Part shown: positions 36,092 through 45,010 of the stretch, piece by piece | Layout: every line of letters begins with the position of its first letter | Numbering within the stretch: position 1 is the first letter of the stretch | NCBI RefSeq assembly: GCF_000242635.2 | Contig: NC_017770.1 | Coordinates: 558,001 to 622,000, forward strand | DNA length: 64,000 bases | Source: Solitalea canadensis DSM 3403 | GTDB lineage: Bacteria; Bacteroidota; Bacteroidia; Sphingobacteriales; Sphingobacteriaceae | Reading direction: 5' to 3' | The notes under the pieces: generated by a model | Databases searched by the model: none | What the model saw: the letters and a program-made list of their open reading frames with translations, nothing else | Told to the model about the DNA's origin: nothing | Translations under genes and position numbers: made by a program

Positions 36092-37030
36092 ATGAAAATA
36101 ACTGTAGTTGGTGCAGGTGCTGTTGGTGCAACCTGTGCAGACAACATCGCTCGTAAAGAGCTTGCCTCAGAAGTAGTATTGCTAGATATCAAAGAAGGTT
36201 TTGCCGAAGGTAAAGCTATGGATATGATGCAAACTGCCATGTTATTAGGTTTTGATACTAAAATTACCGGCTCAACTAATGACTATACCAAAACTGCAGG
36301 TTCTGATGTAGTTGTTATCACTTCAGGTTTACCACGTAAACCGGGTATGACTCGTGAAGAGCTAATCGGTATCAATGCAGGTATCGTAAAAGGCGTTGCA
36401 GAGAATATTTTAAAACATTCTCCTGATGCTATTTTTGTAATTATTTCTAATCCAATGGATACCATGACTTACCTTGCGTTTAAAGCGTTAGGTTTGCCTA
36501 AAAACCGCGTTATCGGTATGGGTGGTGCGTTGGATTCATCTCGCTTTAAGTACTATTTAAGTCAGGCTATTGGCTGTTCTTCAAATGAAATTCATGGAAC
36601 AGTAGTTGGTGGTCACGGTGATACTACCATGATTCCTTTAACTCGTTTAGCAACTTATAACGGTGTTCCGGTTTCTCAGTTCTTAGACGCTGACACATTG
36701 AAAAAAGTAGCTGCTGATACCATGGTTGGCGGCGCTACATTAACAGGTTTGTTGGGTACTTCAGCTTGGTATGCTCCAGGTGCAGCAGGTGCGGCAATGG
36801 TTGAAGCTATTGTTCGTGACGAGAAACGTGTTTTCGCTTCTTCAGTTTTCTTAGAAGGTGAATACGGTCAATCTGATATTTGTATGGGTGTTCCTGTTAT
36901 CGTTGGAAGAAACGGTTGGGAAAAAATCATCGACTACAAATTAAATGATGAAGAGAAAGCTGCTTTCGCAAAAAGTGCAGACGCTGTTCGTGCAATGAAC
37001 AACGTATTAAGCGATATGAAATTAGTTTAA
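36092..37030 (+). CDS. mdh: Malate dehydrogenase (LDH-like type)
   Basis: 312 residues from the ATG at 36092, which starts exactly at the NAD fold (MKITVVGAGAVGATCADNIA); an in-frame upstream start adds 18 residues absent from the family. The substrate-loop LPRKPGMTREEL has the Arg that marks malate rather than lactate, and the catalytic His lies in VVGGHGDTTMIPL. It converts malate and oxaloacetate in the TCA cycle. Single gene with its own terminator. Confidence 0.96.
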   Translation: MKITVVGAGAVGATCADNIARKELASEVVLLDIKEGFAEGKAMDMMQTAMLLGFDTKITGSTNDYTKTAGSDVVVITSGLPRKPGMTREELIGINAGIVKGVAENILKHSPDAIFVIISNPMDTMTYLAFKALGLPKNRVIGMGGALDSSRFKYYLSQAIGCSSNEIHGTVVGGHGDTTMIPLTRLATYNGVPVSQFLDADTLKKVAADTMVGGATLTGLLGTSAWYAPGAAGAAMVEAIVRDEKRVFASSVFLEGEYGQSDICMGVPVIVGRNGWEKIIDYKLNDEEKAAFAKSADAVRAMNNVLSDMKLV

Positions 37031-37047
37031 TCTAATTAACTTAATAA

Positions 37048-37083
37048 GAAAGAGGCTGTCTACAAAAAGGCAGCCTCTTTTTT
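37048..37083 (+). terminator. Rho-independent terminator of mdh
   Basis: AGAGGCTG (37051-37058) pairs with CAGCCTCT (37071-37078), followed by a run of T, 20 bases after the stop codon. Confidence 0.92.
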
Positions 37084-37184
37084 GTTGGGTTCAAAACAAA
37101 TTTGGTTCAATTATTATTCTTATAGTTTATCACCAATTGATTATACTTATCAGTATTGTCAAAATTTAAGTTCATTTTTGTGCT

Positions 37185-37643
37185 ATGTTTTTCAATCTCA
37201 CAATATTTAAGCCCGGTCCGAAGGAAGTAACATTGCCACTAGATATATTCAGTCTAGATGGAGATGGATATCATCCCAAAATTGAGGTAGTAATTAATGG
37301 AGTTAAGCTGAAAGCGATTCTTGATACCGGAGCTTCTAAGACAGCTTTGGATCATGACCTTTTACAATCCATTGCAGGAGAACAGGTGTTTCACCTCGAC
37401 GAAAAACTTTCAACCGGATTAGGAACCAACTCGATGCAATGTTATAGAGCAACCGTTGATTTAAAGCTGGGCGAATTGGAAATATTGGAATATGACACTG
37501 CTGTATTAGACCTTTCACATATAAATATTGCTTATGAAAAGTTGGGATTAGAAAAAGTGATAGGAGTGATTGGAAGTGATATTTTGGTAAGGTATAAGGC
37601 CTTAATTGATTACGAAAAGAAAATATTGATTTTGAAGTCATAA
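37185..37643 (+). CDS. Retropepsin-like aspartic protease (clan AA)
   Basis: 152 residues with one aspartic-protease half-domain: LKAILDTGASKTALDHDLL holds the catalytic DTGAS, and GVIGSDILVRYKALIDYEKK matches the family's C-terminal ILG-like flap region. Such single-domain proteins act as homodimers. No signal peptide is visible, so it is probably cytoplasmic. Substrate unknown. Confidence 0.82.
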   Translation: MFFNLTIFKPGPKEVTLPLDIFSLDGDGYHPKIEVVINGVKLKAILDTGASKTALDHDLLQSIAGEQVFHLDEKLSTGLGTNSMQCYRATVDLKLGELEILEYDTAVLDLSHINIAYEKLGLEKVIGVIGSDILVRYKALIDYEKKILILKS

Positions 37644-37686
37644 AAAAGATCGAAAGGTCATTTTGTTACGACCTTTCAATCTTTTA
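37644..37686. terminator. Bidirectional terminator
   Basis: GAAAGGTC and GACCTTTC pair, extended by AAGAT/ATCTT with one bulge, and A- and T-runs lie at the two ends. It serves the convergent protease and CHRD genes. Confidence 0.85.
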
Positions 37687-37695
37687 TCTACTTAA

Positions 37696-38556
37696 TTAAT
37701 CTTTTAAATGTCCACGTACAACGCCAGAAGGGAATGTTGTACTATGTGCATTTACATATAATGGATTATTGAATAACAGATCAAATTGTTCATCAGAAAT
37801 GGAACGTGATTGGTCTGAACCAAATTGACTAGCATTGTCTGCAAGGTTTATAATTACTGGTCCATTTTCATCAGGAGCACCACTGTGAATATGAGCGATA
37901 ACCAGTGCATCTCCAGCATCCAGATTATCCACTGTTATATGTGAGAATAGTATTTTGTCTATTGAAATACGAACGACTGCATGTCCTGAAGCCCCACTCA
38001 CAACCGGGGGAACCTGATTGTCGGGTGATAAATCTACATCAGCTCCAAATTTTAAAGGATGATCTAATTGGTTTCTTAATAAGCCCGCAGGATGTTGTGT
38101 AGAGTGAATGTTAACGTACAGGTTATTTCCATCTAATATTCGATTATACTGATCAACTGTCAAGGCAATGGTTCCTGAAGCTTTGTTGCCACTAAAAGCT
38201 ATAGATGATCCATCTACCAAGCCAACCACAATCGGACCCGCGTTGAGCGGATCTGCATCATGAATGTGTGCGACTGTCAATTGATCTCCGGCTAATAAAT
38301 TCTTTACCTCAAGTTCAAAATAAAGTGTCATATCATCAAAAAGATGAACGCAAGCAGTTCCTGTTTCTTGTCGGTCCATGTGAGCAGGTACTTCAAAATT
38401 AGGACAAAGGGGGATGTCATCGTAAACCTTAATTTTTTCAGCGGTTGTGGTGGCTTTCTCTAATAATTGGGTGTCCTTCTGGCACGATGTAATTAAAAAT
38501 CCGAGGAGTAAAAAGTATCCAATACTTTTTACAAATAATAAGTCTGGATTCTTCAT
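37696..38556 (-). CDS. Lipoprotein with two CHRD domains
   Basis: 286 residues. Lipoprotein signal ends LLGFLITSCQKD. Two CHRD domains follow, at about 60-165 and 170-286, each with the family pattern (TVAHIHDADPLNAGPIVVGL, LYVNIHSTQHPAGLLRNQL; then VIAHIHSGAPDENGPVIINL, LYVNAHSTTFPSGVVRGHL). CHRD domains are named from chordin; their bacterial function is unknown. Conserved His residues in HIH and AHST suggest a metal site. It is probably surface exposed. Confidence 0.9.
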   Translation of the reverse strand: MKNPDLLFVKSIGYFLLLGFLITSCQKDTQLLEKATTTAEKIKVYDDIPLCPNFEVPAHMDRQETGTACVHLFDDMTLYFELEVKNLLAGDQLTVAHIHDADPLNAGPIVVGLVDGSSIAFSGNKASGTIALTVDQYNRILDGNNLYVNIHSTQHPAGLLRNQLDHPLKFGADVDLSPDNQVPPVVSGASGHAVVRISIDKILFSHITVDNLDAGDALVIAHIHSGAPDENGPVIINLADNASQFGSDQSRSISDEQFDLLFNNPLYVNAHSTTFPSGVVRGHLKD

Positions 38557-38705
38557 AATAATTCAATTTAGTTTGAGAAAAACGGTTGAATGATTCTTCG
38601 AAGGTTTGTTTTGGTCAGCAGGAAGAAATGATTGGTCTGGTACCGAAGAATTGTATACAAATATATAATTTTTAATACTTAAAATATTATATATCAAATA
38701 TTTAG

Positions 38706-38740
38706 TTAAAAACAAAAGGCTACCATTTGGCAGCCTTTCT
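38706..38740 (-). terminator. Rho-independent terminator of gyrB
   Basis: AAAGGCTACC and GGCAGCCTTT pair across an ATTT loop with small mismatches. On the minus strand it is followed by TTTTGTTTTT, 32 bases beyond the gyrB stop codon. Confidence 0.85.
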
Positions 38741-38771
38741 ACTCTATTTTCTAAAAAAAAGTTAACAAAGA

Positions 38772-40733
38772 TTATGCATCAATTTTAGCGTATTTTGCAT
38801 GTTTCTCAATGAAATCACGGCGTGGTGCTACTTCATCGCCCATTAACACAGAAAACGTATGATCACATTCTGCCGCATTTTCAATGGTTACCTGGCGAAG
38901 TGTACGTGTATCAGGGTTCATTGTAGTTTCCCAAAGCTGTTCTGCGTTCATCTCTCCCAAACCTTTGTAACGCTGAATGTTTACGCTATCTTCTTTACCA
39001 TTACCCTTCACTCGTTCAATAGCGGCTAAACGTTGCTCTTCCGTCCATGCATATTCAAAGTCTTTTCCTTTTTTAACAAGGTAAAGGGGAGGAGTTGCAA
39101 TATAGATATAACCTTGTTCTACTAAGGCTTTCATATAGCGGAAGAAGAAGGTAAGAATCAGCGTGGTGATGTGTGAACCATCAACGTCGGCATCCGTCAT
39201 GATAATGATCTTGTGGTAACGAAGTTTTTCAAGATTCAATGCTTTATCATCTTCTGGCGTGCCGATACTAACACCCATAGCGGTGAAAATATTCTTGATC
39301 TCCTCATTTTCGTAGATCTTATGCTCCATTGCTTTCTCCACGTTCAAGATTTTACCTTTCAACGGAAGAATAGCCTGGAAGTTCCGATCGCGACCTTGCT
39401 TTGCTGTTCCACCCGCAGAGTCACCCTCCACAAGGTATAATTCACAAGCTTCCGGATCATTGTTAGAGCAGTCAGATAATTTACCAGGTAATCCTGAACC
39501 TGACATAACACTCTTGCGTTGCACCATTTCACGTGCCTTACGGGCTGCAGCTCGTGCAGTTGCCGCAAGAACAACCTTTTGAACGATCAAACGCGCTTCC
39601 TTAGGATGCTCTTCAAGGTAAACCCCTAAAATTTCACCTACCGCCTGGTCTACTGCACCTATAACTTCATTGTTTCCAAGTTTAGTTTTAGTTTGGCCTT
39701 CGAACTGCGGTTCAGCTACTTTAACAGAAACTACTGCCGTTAAACCCTCGCGGAAGTCATCGCCGGTAATTTCTACTTTTAAGTTCTTTAATAAACCACT
39801 TTTTTCGGCGTAACTCTTTAACGTACGTGTTAAACCTCTGCGGAATCCGGCAACGTGGGTACCTCCTTCAATAGTATTGATATTATTTACATACGAATGC
39901 ACATTTTCTGAATAAGTGCTATTGTATTGTAAGGCCAATTCAACCGGAATACCGCTTTTGTTACCGTCGATATAGATTGGTTCCGGAATTAAAGGTTCAC
40001 GATTACCATCAAGGTATGTAATGAACTCTTTTAATCCTCCTTCAGAAAAATAAGAGTTAACTACATATGAACCATCATCATTAGTTTCACGCTCATCTGT
40101 TAACGTTAAGCGAATACCCTTGTTCAAATAGGCTAATTCACGTAAGCGAGCTGCTAATGTATCGTAGTTATAAATAGTAGTGAGGGTGAAAATTTCTGTG
40201 TCAGGGGTAAATGTTACAATAGTTCCGGTGATGTTTGTTTCACCAACTGTTTTAACATCATATTGTGGTTTCCCTCGTTCGTACTCTTGTACCCAAACCT
40301 TACCTTCACGGTGTACCTCGGCTTTTAAGTGGGTTGATAATGCATTTACGCAGGAAACACCCACACCGTGCAAACCACCCGATACTTTATAAGTGTCTTT
40401 GTCAAATTTACCTCCGGCGTGAAGAACAGTCATTACAACCTCTAAAGCAGATTTTTTCTCTTTAGTGTGCATTCCTGTTGGAATACCCCGTCCGTTATCT
40501 TTAACTGAAATTGAATTGTCTTTGTGAATAGTAACGTAAATGTCATTACAGAATCCGGCTAAAGCTTCATCAATAGAGTTATCTACAACCTCGTAAACCA
40601 AGTGATGTAAACCCTTAACGCCAACATCGCCAATATACATGGCCGGGCGTTTTCTTACTGCTTCTAATCCTTCAAGAACCTGAATATTATCCGCTGAATA
40701 ATTCGCAGCCTTTGTCTCCGCTGTTTCGCTCAT
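38772..40733 (-). CDS. gyrB: DNA gyrase subunit B
   Basis: 653 residues. GHKL ATPase (YEVVDNSIDEALAG, NGRGIPTGMH, GGLHGVGVS), transducer domain, TOPRIM with LVEGDSAGGTAKQGRDR, then QAILPLKGKILNVEKA, and the C-terminal RYKGLGEMNAEQLWETTMNP. With GyrA it introduces negative supercoils. A -7-like TATCTTTG lies on the minus strand at 40757-40764, about 25 bases before the start. gyrA is not in the window. Confidence 0.97.
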   Translation of the reverse strand: MSETAETKAANYSADNIQVLEGLEAVRKRPAMYIGDVGVKGLHHLVYEVVDNSIDEALAGFCNDIYVTIHKDNSISVKDNGRGIPTGMHTKEKKSALEVVMTVLHAGGKFDKDTYKVSGGLHGVGVSCVNALSTHLKAEVHREGKVWVQEYERGKPQYDVKTVGETNITGTIVTFTPDTEIFTLTTIYNYDTLAARLRELAYLNKGIRLTLTDERETNDDGSYVVNSYFSEGGLKEFITYLDGNREPLIPEPIYIDGNKSGIPVELALQYNSTYSENVHSYVNNINTIEGGTHVAGFRRGLTRTLKSYAEKSGLLKNLKVEITGDDFREGLTAVVSVKVAEPQFEGQTKTKLGNNEVIGAVDQAVGEILGVYLEEHPKEARLIVQKVVLAATARAAARKAREMVQRKSVMSGSGLPGKLSDCSNNDPEACELYLVEGDSAGGTAKQGRDRNFQAILPLKGKILNVEKAMEHKIYENEEIKNIFTAMGVSIGTPEDDKALNLEKLRYHKIIIMTDADVDGSHITTLILTFFFRYMKALVEQGYIYIATPPLYLVKKGKDFEYAWTEEQRLAAIERVKGNGKEDSVNIQRYKGLGEMNAEQLWETTMNPDTRTLRQVTIENAAECDHTFSVLMGDEVAPRRDFIEKHAKYAKIDA

Positions 40734-41130
40734 ATTATCCTATAGTTACAAAAGTTCAAAGATACGATTTTTTGGCCTCTTACTGAAATGAAAAAGGCGA
40801 TTAAATGCTCGATATTAGTAATTTATTGTGGATAATTAAAACCCAATGATAGATAGTTATACACAATTTTTAGCTTAACGTTTGAACCCTCCCTCATCGT
40901 CTGTACATCCATAAATTTTAACAAAGCAATAGTTAAAAATCTATCTGGTCTCCCTTTATTCTTACTTGTTGATCCAAATATCGGAAAGCTTAATATTAAG
41001 TAGTTGTTTTTCAATATTTTACTAAATTATTTGTTGGTATGAGGATTGAATTTTACTTTGTTGTACCGATAATTCTGCAAAACTTTATATAGATTAGAAC
41101 CTTTAACAAATCAACCAACCAAACCAAAAA
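40734..41130. other. Intergenic region between gyrB and the Rieske lipoprotein gene
   Basis: About 400 bases between divergent genes. A 63-codon minus-strand open frame (40823-41014) lacks family, signal and context, so I do not call it. Apart from the gyrB -7 element I see nothing definite. Confidence 0.45.
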
Positions 41131-41586
41131 ATGAGAAGAAATGAGTTTTTAGCCAAATTAGGTATTGGTGCTGCTCTTGTTTGTACGGGCAATTTATTGC
41201 AAGCTTGTGGAAAGAGCGATGGCAATACTAATCCGGATGACGGTAATCAAGATCCTAAACCGGTAAATTTTACACTAAATATCACTATTGATTTACCAAC
41301 TGTTGGAAGCTCGAAAACTAAGCAGGATATAATAGTTGTACGGACAGCAAGTGCACTTGTGGCAAGTTCATTTGTTGCATTGGAAGCTGTTTGTCCACAT
41401 GAACAAGGCTCAATTTTTTATAATGTTAATAAGGCCAATCTTGAGTGTAGCTTGCATAGCAGCCGTTATAATCTTGATGGAACAGTAATTAACGGACCAG
41501 TTAATAGTTCTGGCAACACCAGAACGTTAAAACTGTACTATATTTCTGTAGAAGGGAATGTCATTACAGTAACTGATAAAGTTTAA
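41131..41586 (+). CDS. Rieske [2Fe-2S] lipoprotein
   Basis: 151 residues. The N-terminus MRRNEFLAKLG looks like a Tat signal (twin Arg), followed by lipobox LLQAC (C26). The Rieske ligands are C88-P-H90 and C106-SL-H109, the normal CxH-15-CxxH arrangement with both Cys-His pairs intact. It is a small exported electron carrier, not part of a bc1 complex: no cytochrome gene is nearby. Partner unknown. Confidence 0.85.
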   Translation: MRRNEFLAKLGIGAALVCTGNLLQACGKSDGNTNPDDGNQDPKPVNFTLNITIDLPTVGSSKTKQDIIVVRTASALVASSFVALEAVCPHEQGSIFYNVNKANLECSLHSSRYNLDGTVINGPVNSSGNTRTLKLYYISVEGNVITVTDKV

Positions 41587-41615
41587 ATCACTTAAAAAGT
41601 CTTACAAAATAAGAT

Positions 41616-41644
41616 TTTGAAAATCGTTTGAATAATTATATTTG
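41616..41644 (+). promoter_or_regulatory. Bacteroidota promoter (TTTG-N17-TATATTTG)
   Basis: TTTG at 41616-41619 and TATATTTG at 41637-41644, ending 16 bases before the ATG at 41661. It overlaps an in-frame TTG start at 41628 and argues against that longer start. Confidence 0.75.
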
Positions 41645-41660
41645 CCGCAAACTGAATAAT

Positions 41661-42269
41661 ATGAATTTGAAAAAATCTTTTGCCCTTTTGCCTGTTAGTG
41701 GAATTGCATTATTAGGAATTATGGCTGCTTGTAATAATAACCAAGGTTCTAACACTGCAGCTAAAAAAGACTCAACCGGAACTAAAGTTGATGTAGCAAA
41801 ATCAGAAGTGATCGTATATGTAAATTCTGATTCATTACAAAAACACTATGAGTACTTTACTGATATAAAAAAGAAACTAGATGATAAAAATACTGTTCGT
41901 CAGCAACAGTTTGAAAGTAAAGGAAAGGCGTTTCAGCAAGAAGTTGCCAATGCTCAACGCGCCGCACAAGGTATGTCTCAGGAGCAGCAACAACAATTGA
42001 GCTTAAATTTACAGAAAAAACAACAAGATTTAGGTCAGTTACAACAAAGCTTAGCAGGTCAGGCAGCTAAAGACGAGCAGGAGGAAACTGAAAAATTGTA
42101 TGCTAAGATCACTGAATATTTGAAAAAATATGCAAATGAGCACGGCTACAAAATGGTGATTTCCTACTCAAAAGGTAATAGTGCAATTTTATATGCAGAT
42201 GAAAGTCTAGATGTTACTAATGATGTAGTAAAAGGCTTAAACGAGGAATATAAAGCAGCTAAGAAATAA
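41661..42269 (+). CDS. OmpH/Skp-like coiled-coil lipoprotein
   Basis: 202 residues from the ATG at 41661, after a promoter. Lipoprotein signal MNLKKSFALLPVSGIALLGI then MAAC. Residues 55-150 form a long charged coiled coil (EYFTDIKKKLDDKNTVRQQQ, QKKQQDLGQLQQSLAGQAAK), then EYLKKYANEHGYKMVISYSK. This is the Skp/OmpH pattern (VIVYVNSDSLQ at the N-terminal strand), a periplasmic chaperone for outer-membrane proteins; lipid anchoring is a variant. Confidence 0.8.
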   Translation: MNLKKSFALLPVSGIALLGIMAACNNNQGSNTAAKKDSTGTKVDVAKSEVIVYVNSDSLQKHYEYFTDIKKKLDDKNTVRQQQFESKGKAFQQEVANAQRAAQGMSQEQQQQLSLNLQKKQQDLGQLQQSLAGQAAKDEQEETEKLYAKITEYLKKYANEHGYKMVISYSKGNSAILYADESLDVTNDVVKGLNEEYKAAKK

Positions 42270-42330
42270 TTACGAGTTGAGAGTTACGAGTTTAATCCGT
42301 AGCCCGTAACTCGCAATCCGTAATTTTTTT
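42269..42330. terminator. Inverted repeat built of GAGTTACG-like units, bidirectional terminator
   Basis: ATTACGAGTTGAGAGTTACG at 42269-42288 and the complement of 42305-42324 match at about 17 of 20 positions, ending in a T-run. It separates the convergent OmpH-like and S4 genes. The unit GAGTT(A)CG is repeated in tandem in each arm, which is unusual for a simple terminator. Confidence 0.65.
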
Positions 42331-42331
42331 A

Positions 42332-42721
42332 TTAATCTCCACTACCTCTTAAGTTATCCAGGTCGCGGCGTTCGCGTTTGGTAGGGCGACCGGTTCCTCG
42401 GGCTCTTGTAAATACCGGAGACGTAAATACCGACATATGTCTTGGTTCGGTGTTTACCGGACTCAAATCTTCATAGTATAGCACCGCTGTTTTTGCGTCA
42501 ACCCGATTTTCAAGCAAACCGGTAACCTTAACTATTTTTTTATCAATTCCTTTCTGAATATGGTAAGTATCTCCAACTTTAACTACATGCGCTGGTTTTA
42601 GGTTATTACCATCTAGTTTTACTTTTCCACCTTTACAAGCTTCGGTTGCTAAACTTCTGGTTTTAAAAATCCGGATAGCCCATAAATATTTATCGATCCT
42701 TAATTTTTCATTTTCACTCAT
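42332..42721 (-). CDS. hslR: S4-domain RNA-binding protein (Hsp15-like)
   Basis: 129 residues. The S4 motif is LRIDKYLWAIRIFKTRSLAT, EACKGGKVKLDGN, and the tail is basic (RARGTGRPTKRERRDLDNLR), as in Hsp15. Hsp15 binds stalled 50S subunits carrying nascent chains. Single gene, convergent with the OmpH-like gene. Confidence 0.88.
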   Translation of the reverse strand: MSENEKLRIDKYLWAIRIFKTRSLATEACKGGKVKLDGNNLKPAHVVKVGDTYHIQKGIDKKIVKVTGLLENRVDAKTAVLYYEDLSPVNTEPRHMSVFTSPVFTRARGTGRPTKRERRDLDNLRGSGD

Positions 42722-42880
42722 GGTACAAAAATAACGTATTACTAAATAGTTAAGTCGCTTTCAACGACAGTAATCAATCTTTTTATCCAAACACTTTAGG
42801 TTGATATTCGGTTTGTCTCTAAAAATTGCGTTATTTGCAATGTATTAACCTAAATATTGATTTTACCTATGTTTTTCAGA

Positions 42881-42907
42881 TTTGAAATTATCAGGTCTGT
42901 AAATTTG
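42881..42907 (+). promoter_or_regulatory. Probable dapD promoter
   Basis: TTTG at 42881-42884 and TAAATTTG at 42900-42907, spacer 15, shorter than usual. It gives a leader near 40 bases. Confidence 0.45.
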
Positions 42908-42951
42908 TAAGTAAATTCATACTCAAATTCAAACATTTAAAAACGATAAAA

Positions 42952-43773
42952 ATGCCTTTAAGCGCACTAAAAGACAAAGTTGAAAAAGCATGGGAAGATC
43001 GTTCTCTGCTAAATTACAGCGACATTATTTTAGCTATTGAAGAAGTTATTGAATTATTAGATAAAGGTAAGCTACGTGTAGCAGAACCTGTAATGGGTGG
43101 TTGGCATGTAAACGAGTGGGTAAAGAAAGCCGTTATTATGTATTTCCCAACTCGTGAAATGGAAGAGATCAAAGCAGGTCCGTTTGTATTCCATGATAAA
43201 ATCAAATTAAAAACTGATTTTAAAGAGACTGGTGTGCGTGTAGTTCCTCATGGTTTAGCTCGTTATGGATCTTATTTAGCCAAAGGTGTGATCTTGATGC
43301 CATCCTATGTAAACATTGGAGCTTTTGTTGATGAAGGTACGATGGTTGATACATGGGCAACTGTAGGATCATGTGCGCAAGTTGGTAAAAATGTTCACTT
43401 AAGCGGTGGTGTTGGTTTGGGTGGTGTGTTAGAGCCAGTTCAGGCTGCTCCGGTAATCATCGAAGATGGCTGTTTTATTGGTTCACGTGCTATCGTTGTA
43501 GAAGGTGTTCGTGTAGAGAAAGAAGCAGTTTTAGGTGCAAACGTTGTATTAACTGCGTCTACTAAGATTATTGATGTAACCGGTTTAGAGCCTAAAGAAT
43601 ACAAAGGAGTGGTTCCTTCTCGTTCAGTAGTGATTCCGGGTAGTTATACAAAAGAGTTTCCGGCAGGCAAATACCAGGTTCCTTGTGCGTTAATTATTGG
43701 TAAACGTAAAGAAAGTACCGACTTAAAAACATCGTTAAATAATGCATTACGTGATTTTAACGTTGCTGTTTAA
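42952..43773 (+). CDS. dapD: Tetrahydrodipicolinate N-succinyltransferase
   Basis: 273-residue left-handed beta-helix acyltransferase of lysine/diaminopimelate synthesis. Hexapeptide repeats run from about 100 to 200 (YVNIGAFVDEGTMVDTWATV, NVHLSGGVGLGGVLEPVQA, VIIEDGCFIGSRAIVVEGVR). It uses succinyl-CoA. It stands alone behind its own promoter and before its own terminator. Confidence 0.96.
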   Translation: MPLSALKDKVEKAWEDRSLLNYSDIILAIEEVIELLDKGKLRVAEPVMGGWHVNEWVKKAVIMYFPTREMEEIKAGPFVFHDKIKLKTDFKETGVRVVPHGLARYGSYLAKGVILMPSYVNIGAFVDEGTMVDTWATVGSCAQVGKNVHLSGGVGLGGVLEPVQAAPVIIEDGCFIGSRAIVVEGVRVEKEAVLGANVVLTASTKIIDVTGLEPKEYKGVVPSRSVVIPGSYTKEFPAGKYQVPCALIIGKRKESTDLKTSLNNALRDFNVAV

Positions 43774-43796
43774 TTGAAAATAAGTTAACAAGATAA

Positions 43797-43835
43797 TCCA
43801 TAAGGTATTAATTTACCTTGTGGATTTTTTTATTT
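43797..43835 (+). terminator. Rho-independent terminator of dapD
   Basis: TCCATAAGGTA and TACCTTGTGGA pair at 10 of 11 positions around a six-base loop, followed by seven T. It lies 24 bases after the stop codon. Confidence 0.92.
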
Positions 43836-43842
43836 TAAGGCT

Positions 43843-44478
43843 ATGAATAAAGTTATTAAGTTACTCCTACTCATTCTTCTTGTATCTACATCTCAGGGTT
43901 TCGCACAAAAAGAAAAAGTTCTTGATTCTATTACAGCGAAGATGTGCAACGATATTAAGAAAGTTGATATTAATAAGGTTTCACCAGATTCGTTATCCAT
44001 CATGTTCGAAACTATGATGATGAATGCCTGTACACCCCATTTAGGCGAGCTTATGCAATACTATGACCTGATGGGACCTAATTCAAGTGAAGCGGGAACT
44101 AAACTAGGTGAAGATGTGGCAAAAAGACTTTTTGCTAATTGCCCTATTGCGGTAAACTATGCTGTTAAGATGGCAGAAAATCAAAACAGCGCAAGTCCTC
44201 CTCCAATAGATATGACGAGCAGTAACGCTAATTTTAAAGGTAAACTGACTAAAGTAGTAAAAGGCGATTTTTACAAATTCATTTGTACGGATGATAAAGG
44301 TTTACAGGAAACATTTTACTGGTTCCAGAATTGCGGAGCTGAGAAATTATTGCCGGATCCATCAAAACATATTGGTAAAATACTGAAGATCAAATTTGTT
44401 GAGGTTAACTACTTCATTCCATCAGAAAATAATTATAAAAAAATTAAGATGATGGCTTTGGTGGAAGTGGTTAATTAA
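43843..44478 (+). CDS. Secreted protein, unknown function
   Basis: 211 residues with a signal peptide (MNKVIKLLLLILLVSTSQGFA|QK). A helical N-terminal half with conserved-looking Cys (KMCNDIKKVDINKVSPDSL, MMNACTPHLGELMQYYDLMG, ANCPIAVNYA) and a beta-rich C-terminal half (FKGKLTKVVKGDFYKFICTD, LKIKFVEVNYFIPSENNY). No family recognised. It precedes the nucleotidyltransferase-like gene. Confidence 0.65.
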   Translation: MNKVIKLLLLILLVSTSQGFAQKEKVLDSITAKMCNDIKKVDINKVSPDSLSIMFETMMMNACTPHLGELMQYYDLMGPNSSEAGTKLGEDVAKRLFANCPIAVNYAVKMAENQNSASPPPIDMTSSNANFKGKLTKVVKGDFYKFICTDDKGLQETFYWFQNCGAEKLLPDPSKHIGKILKIKFVEVNYFIPSENNYKKIKMMALVEVVN

Positions 44479-44536
44479 TCTGTCGAAGTAAAACTCATAA
44501 AGTGATTTATGTGTAGCTTTGCGATGTAGCACATTC

Positions 44537-45007
44537 ATGGATAAACGAACAGCAATAATAGGTTTTCTTGAATCAATATCGGAGTCATTACAACTTTTGG
44601 AAGATGATTTTTACTTAATCGGAAGCGGGGCCTTAGTGATGGAGAGAATTGAAATTGATAAAGTAAACGATATTGATCTGTTAACATCCGAACGAGATGC
44701 AGATAAACTTAAAAAGATTTGGAACGATAAATTGTCCCAAGGATATATTCCGGCCGATGGTCAGCTGTTCAAATCAAACTTCGGACGTTTTCGATTTAAC
44801 ACATTTGATTTGGAGGTAATGGGTGATTTAGCGGTAAATACTCAGAATGGATGGCATAATTTAAGAATTAACGAATATTTAACCGTCAATATTGCTGGGT
44901 TATCGCTCCGAATTCCAACACTTTTAGAACAATATCGTGTGTTTAAGTTGTTTGGACGGCCCAAAGATTTACATAAGGCTCAACTAATAAAAAATAGTGA
45001 TCAATAG
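44537..45007 (+). CDS. Nucleotidyltransferase-fold protein
   Basis: 156 residues from the ATG at 44537; a TTG at 44519 in the same frame lies over a -7-like TAGCTTTG (44514-44521), so the longer start is unlikely. FYLIGSGALVMERI and VNDIDLL resemble the GG/GS and DxD region of Pol-beta-type nucleotidyltransferases (AbiEii/MNT-like), but no second Asp is clear, so activity is uncertain. The TsaC/Sua5 gene follows after 3 bases. Confidence 0.6.
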   Translation: MDKRTAIIGFLESISESLQLLEDDFYLIGSGALVMERIEIDKVNDIDLLTSERDADKLKKIWNDKLSQGYIPADGQLFKSNFGRFRFNTFDLEVMGDLAVNTQNGWHNLRINEYLTVNIAGLSLRIPTLLEQYRVFKLFGRPKDLHKAQLIKNSDQ

Positions 45008-45010
45008 TCA

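Noticed and set aside
40823-41014. 63-codon minus-strand open frame between gyrB and the Rieske gene
   Set aside because: No signal, domain or neighbour supports it, and it lies where gyrB regulation is expected.
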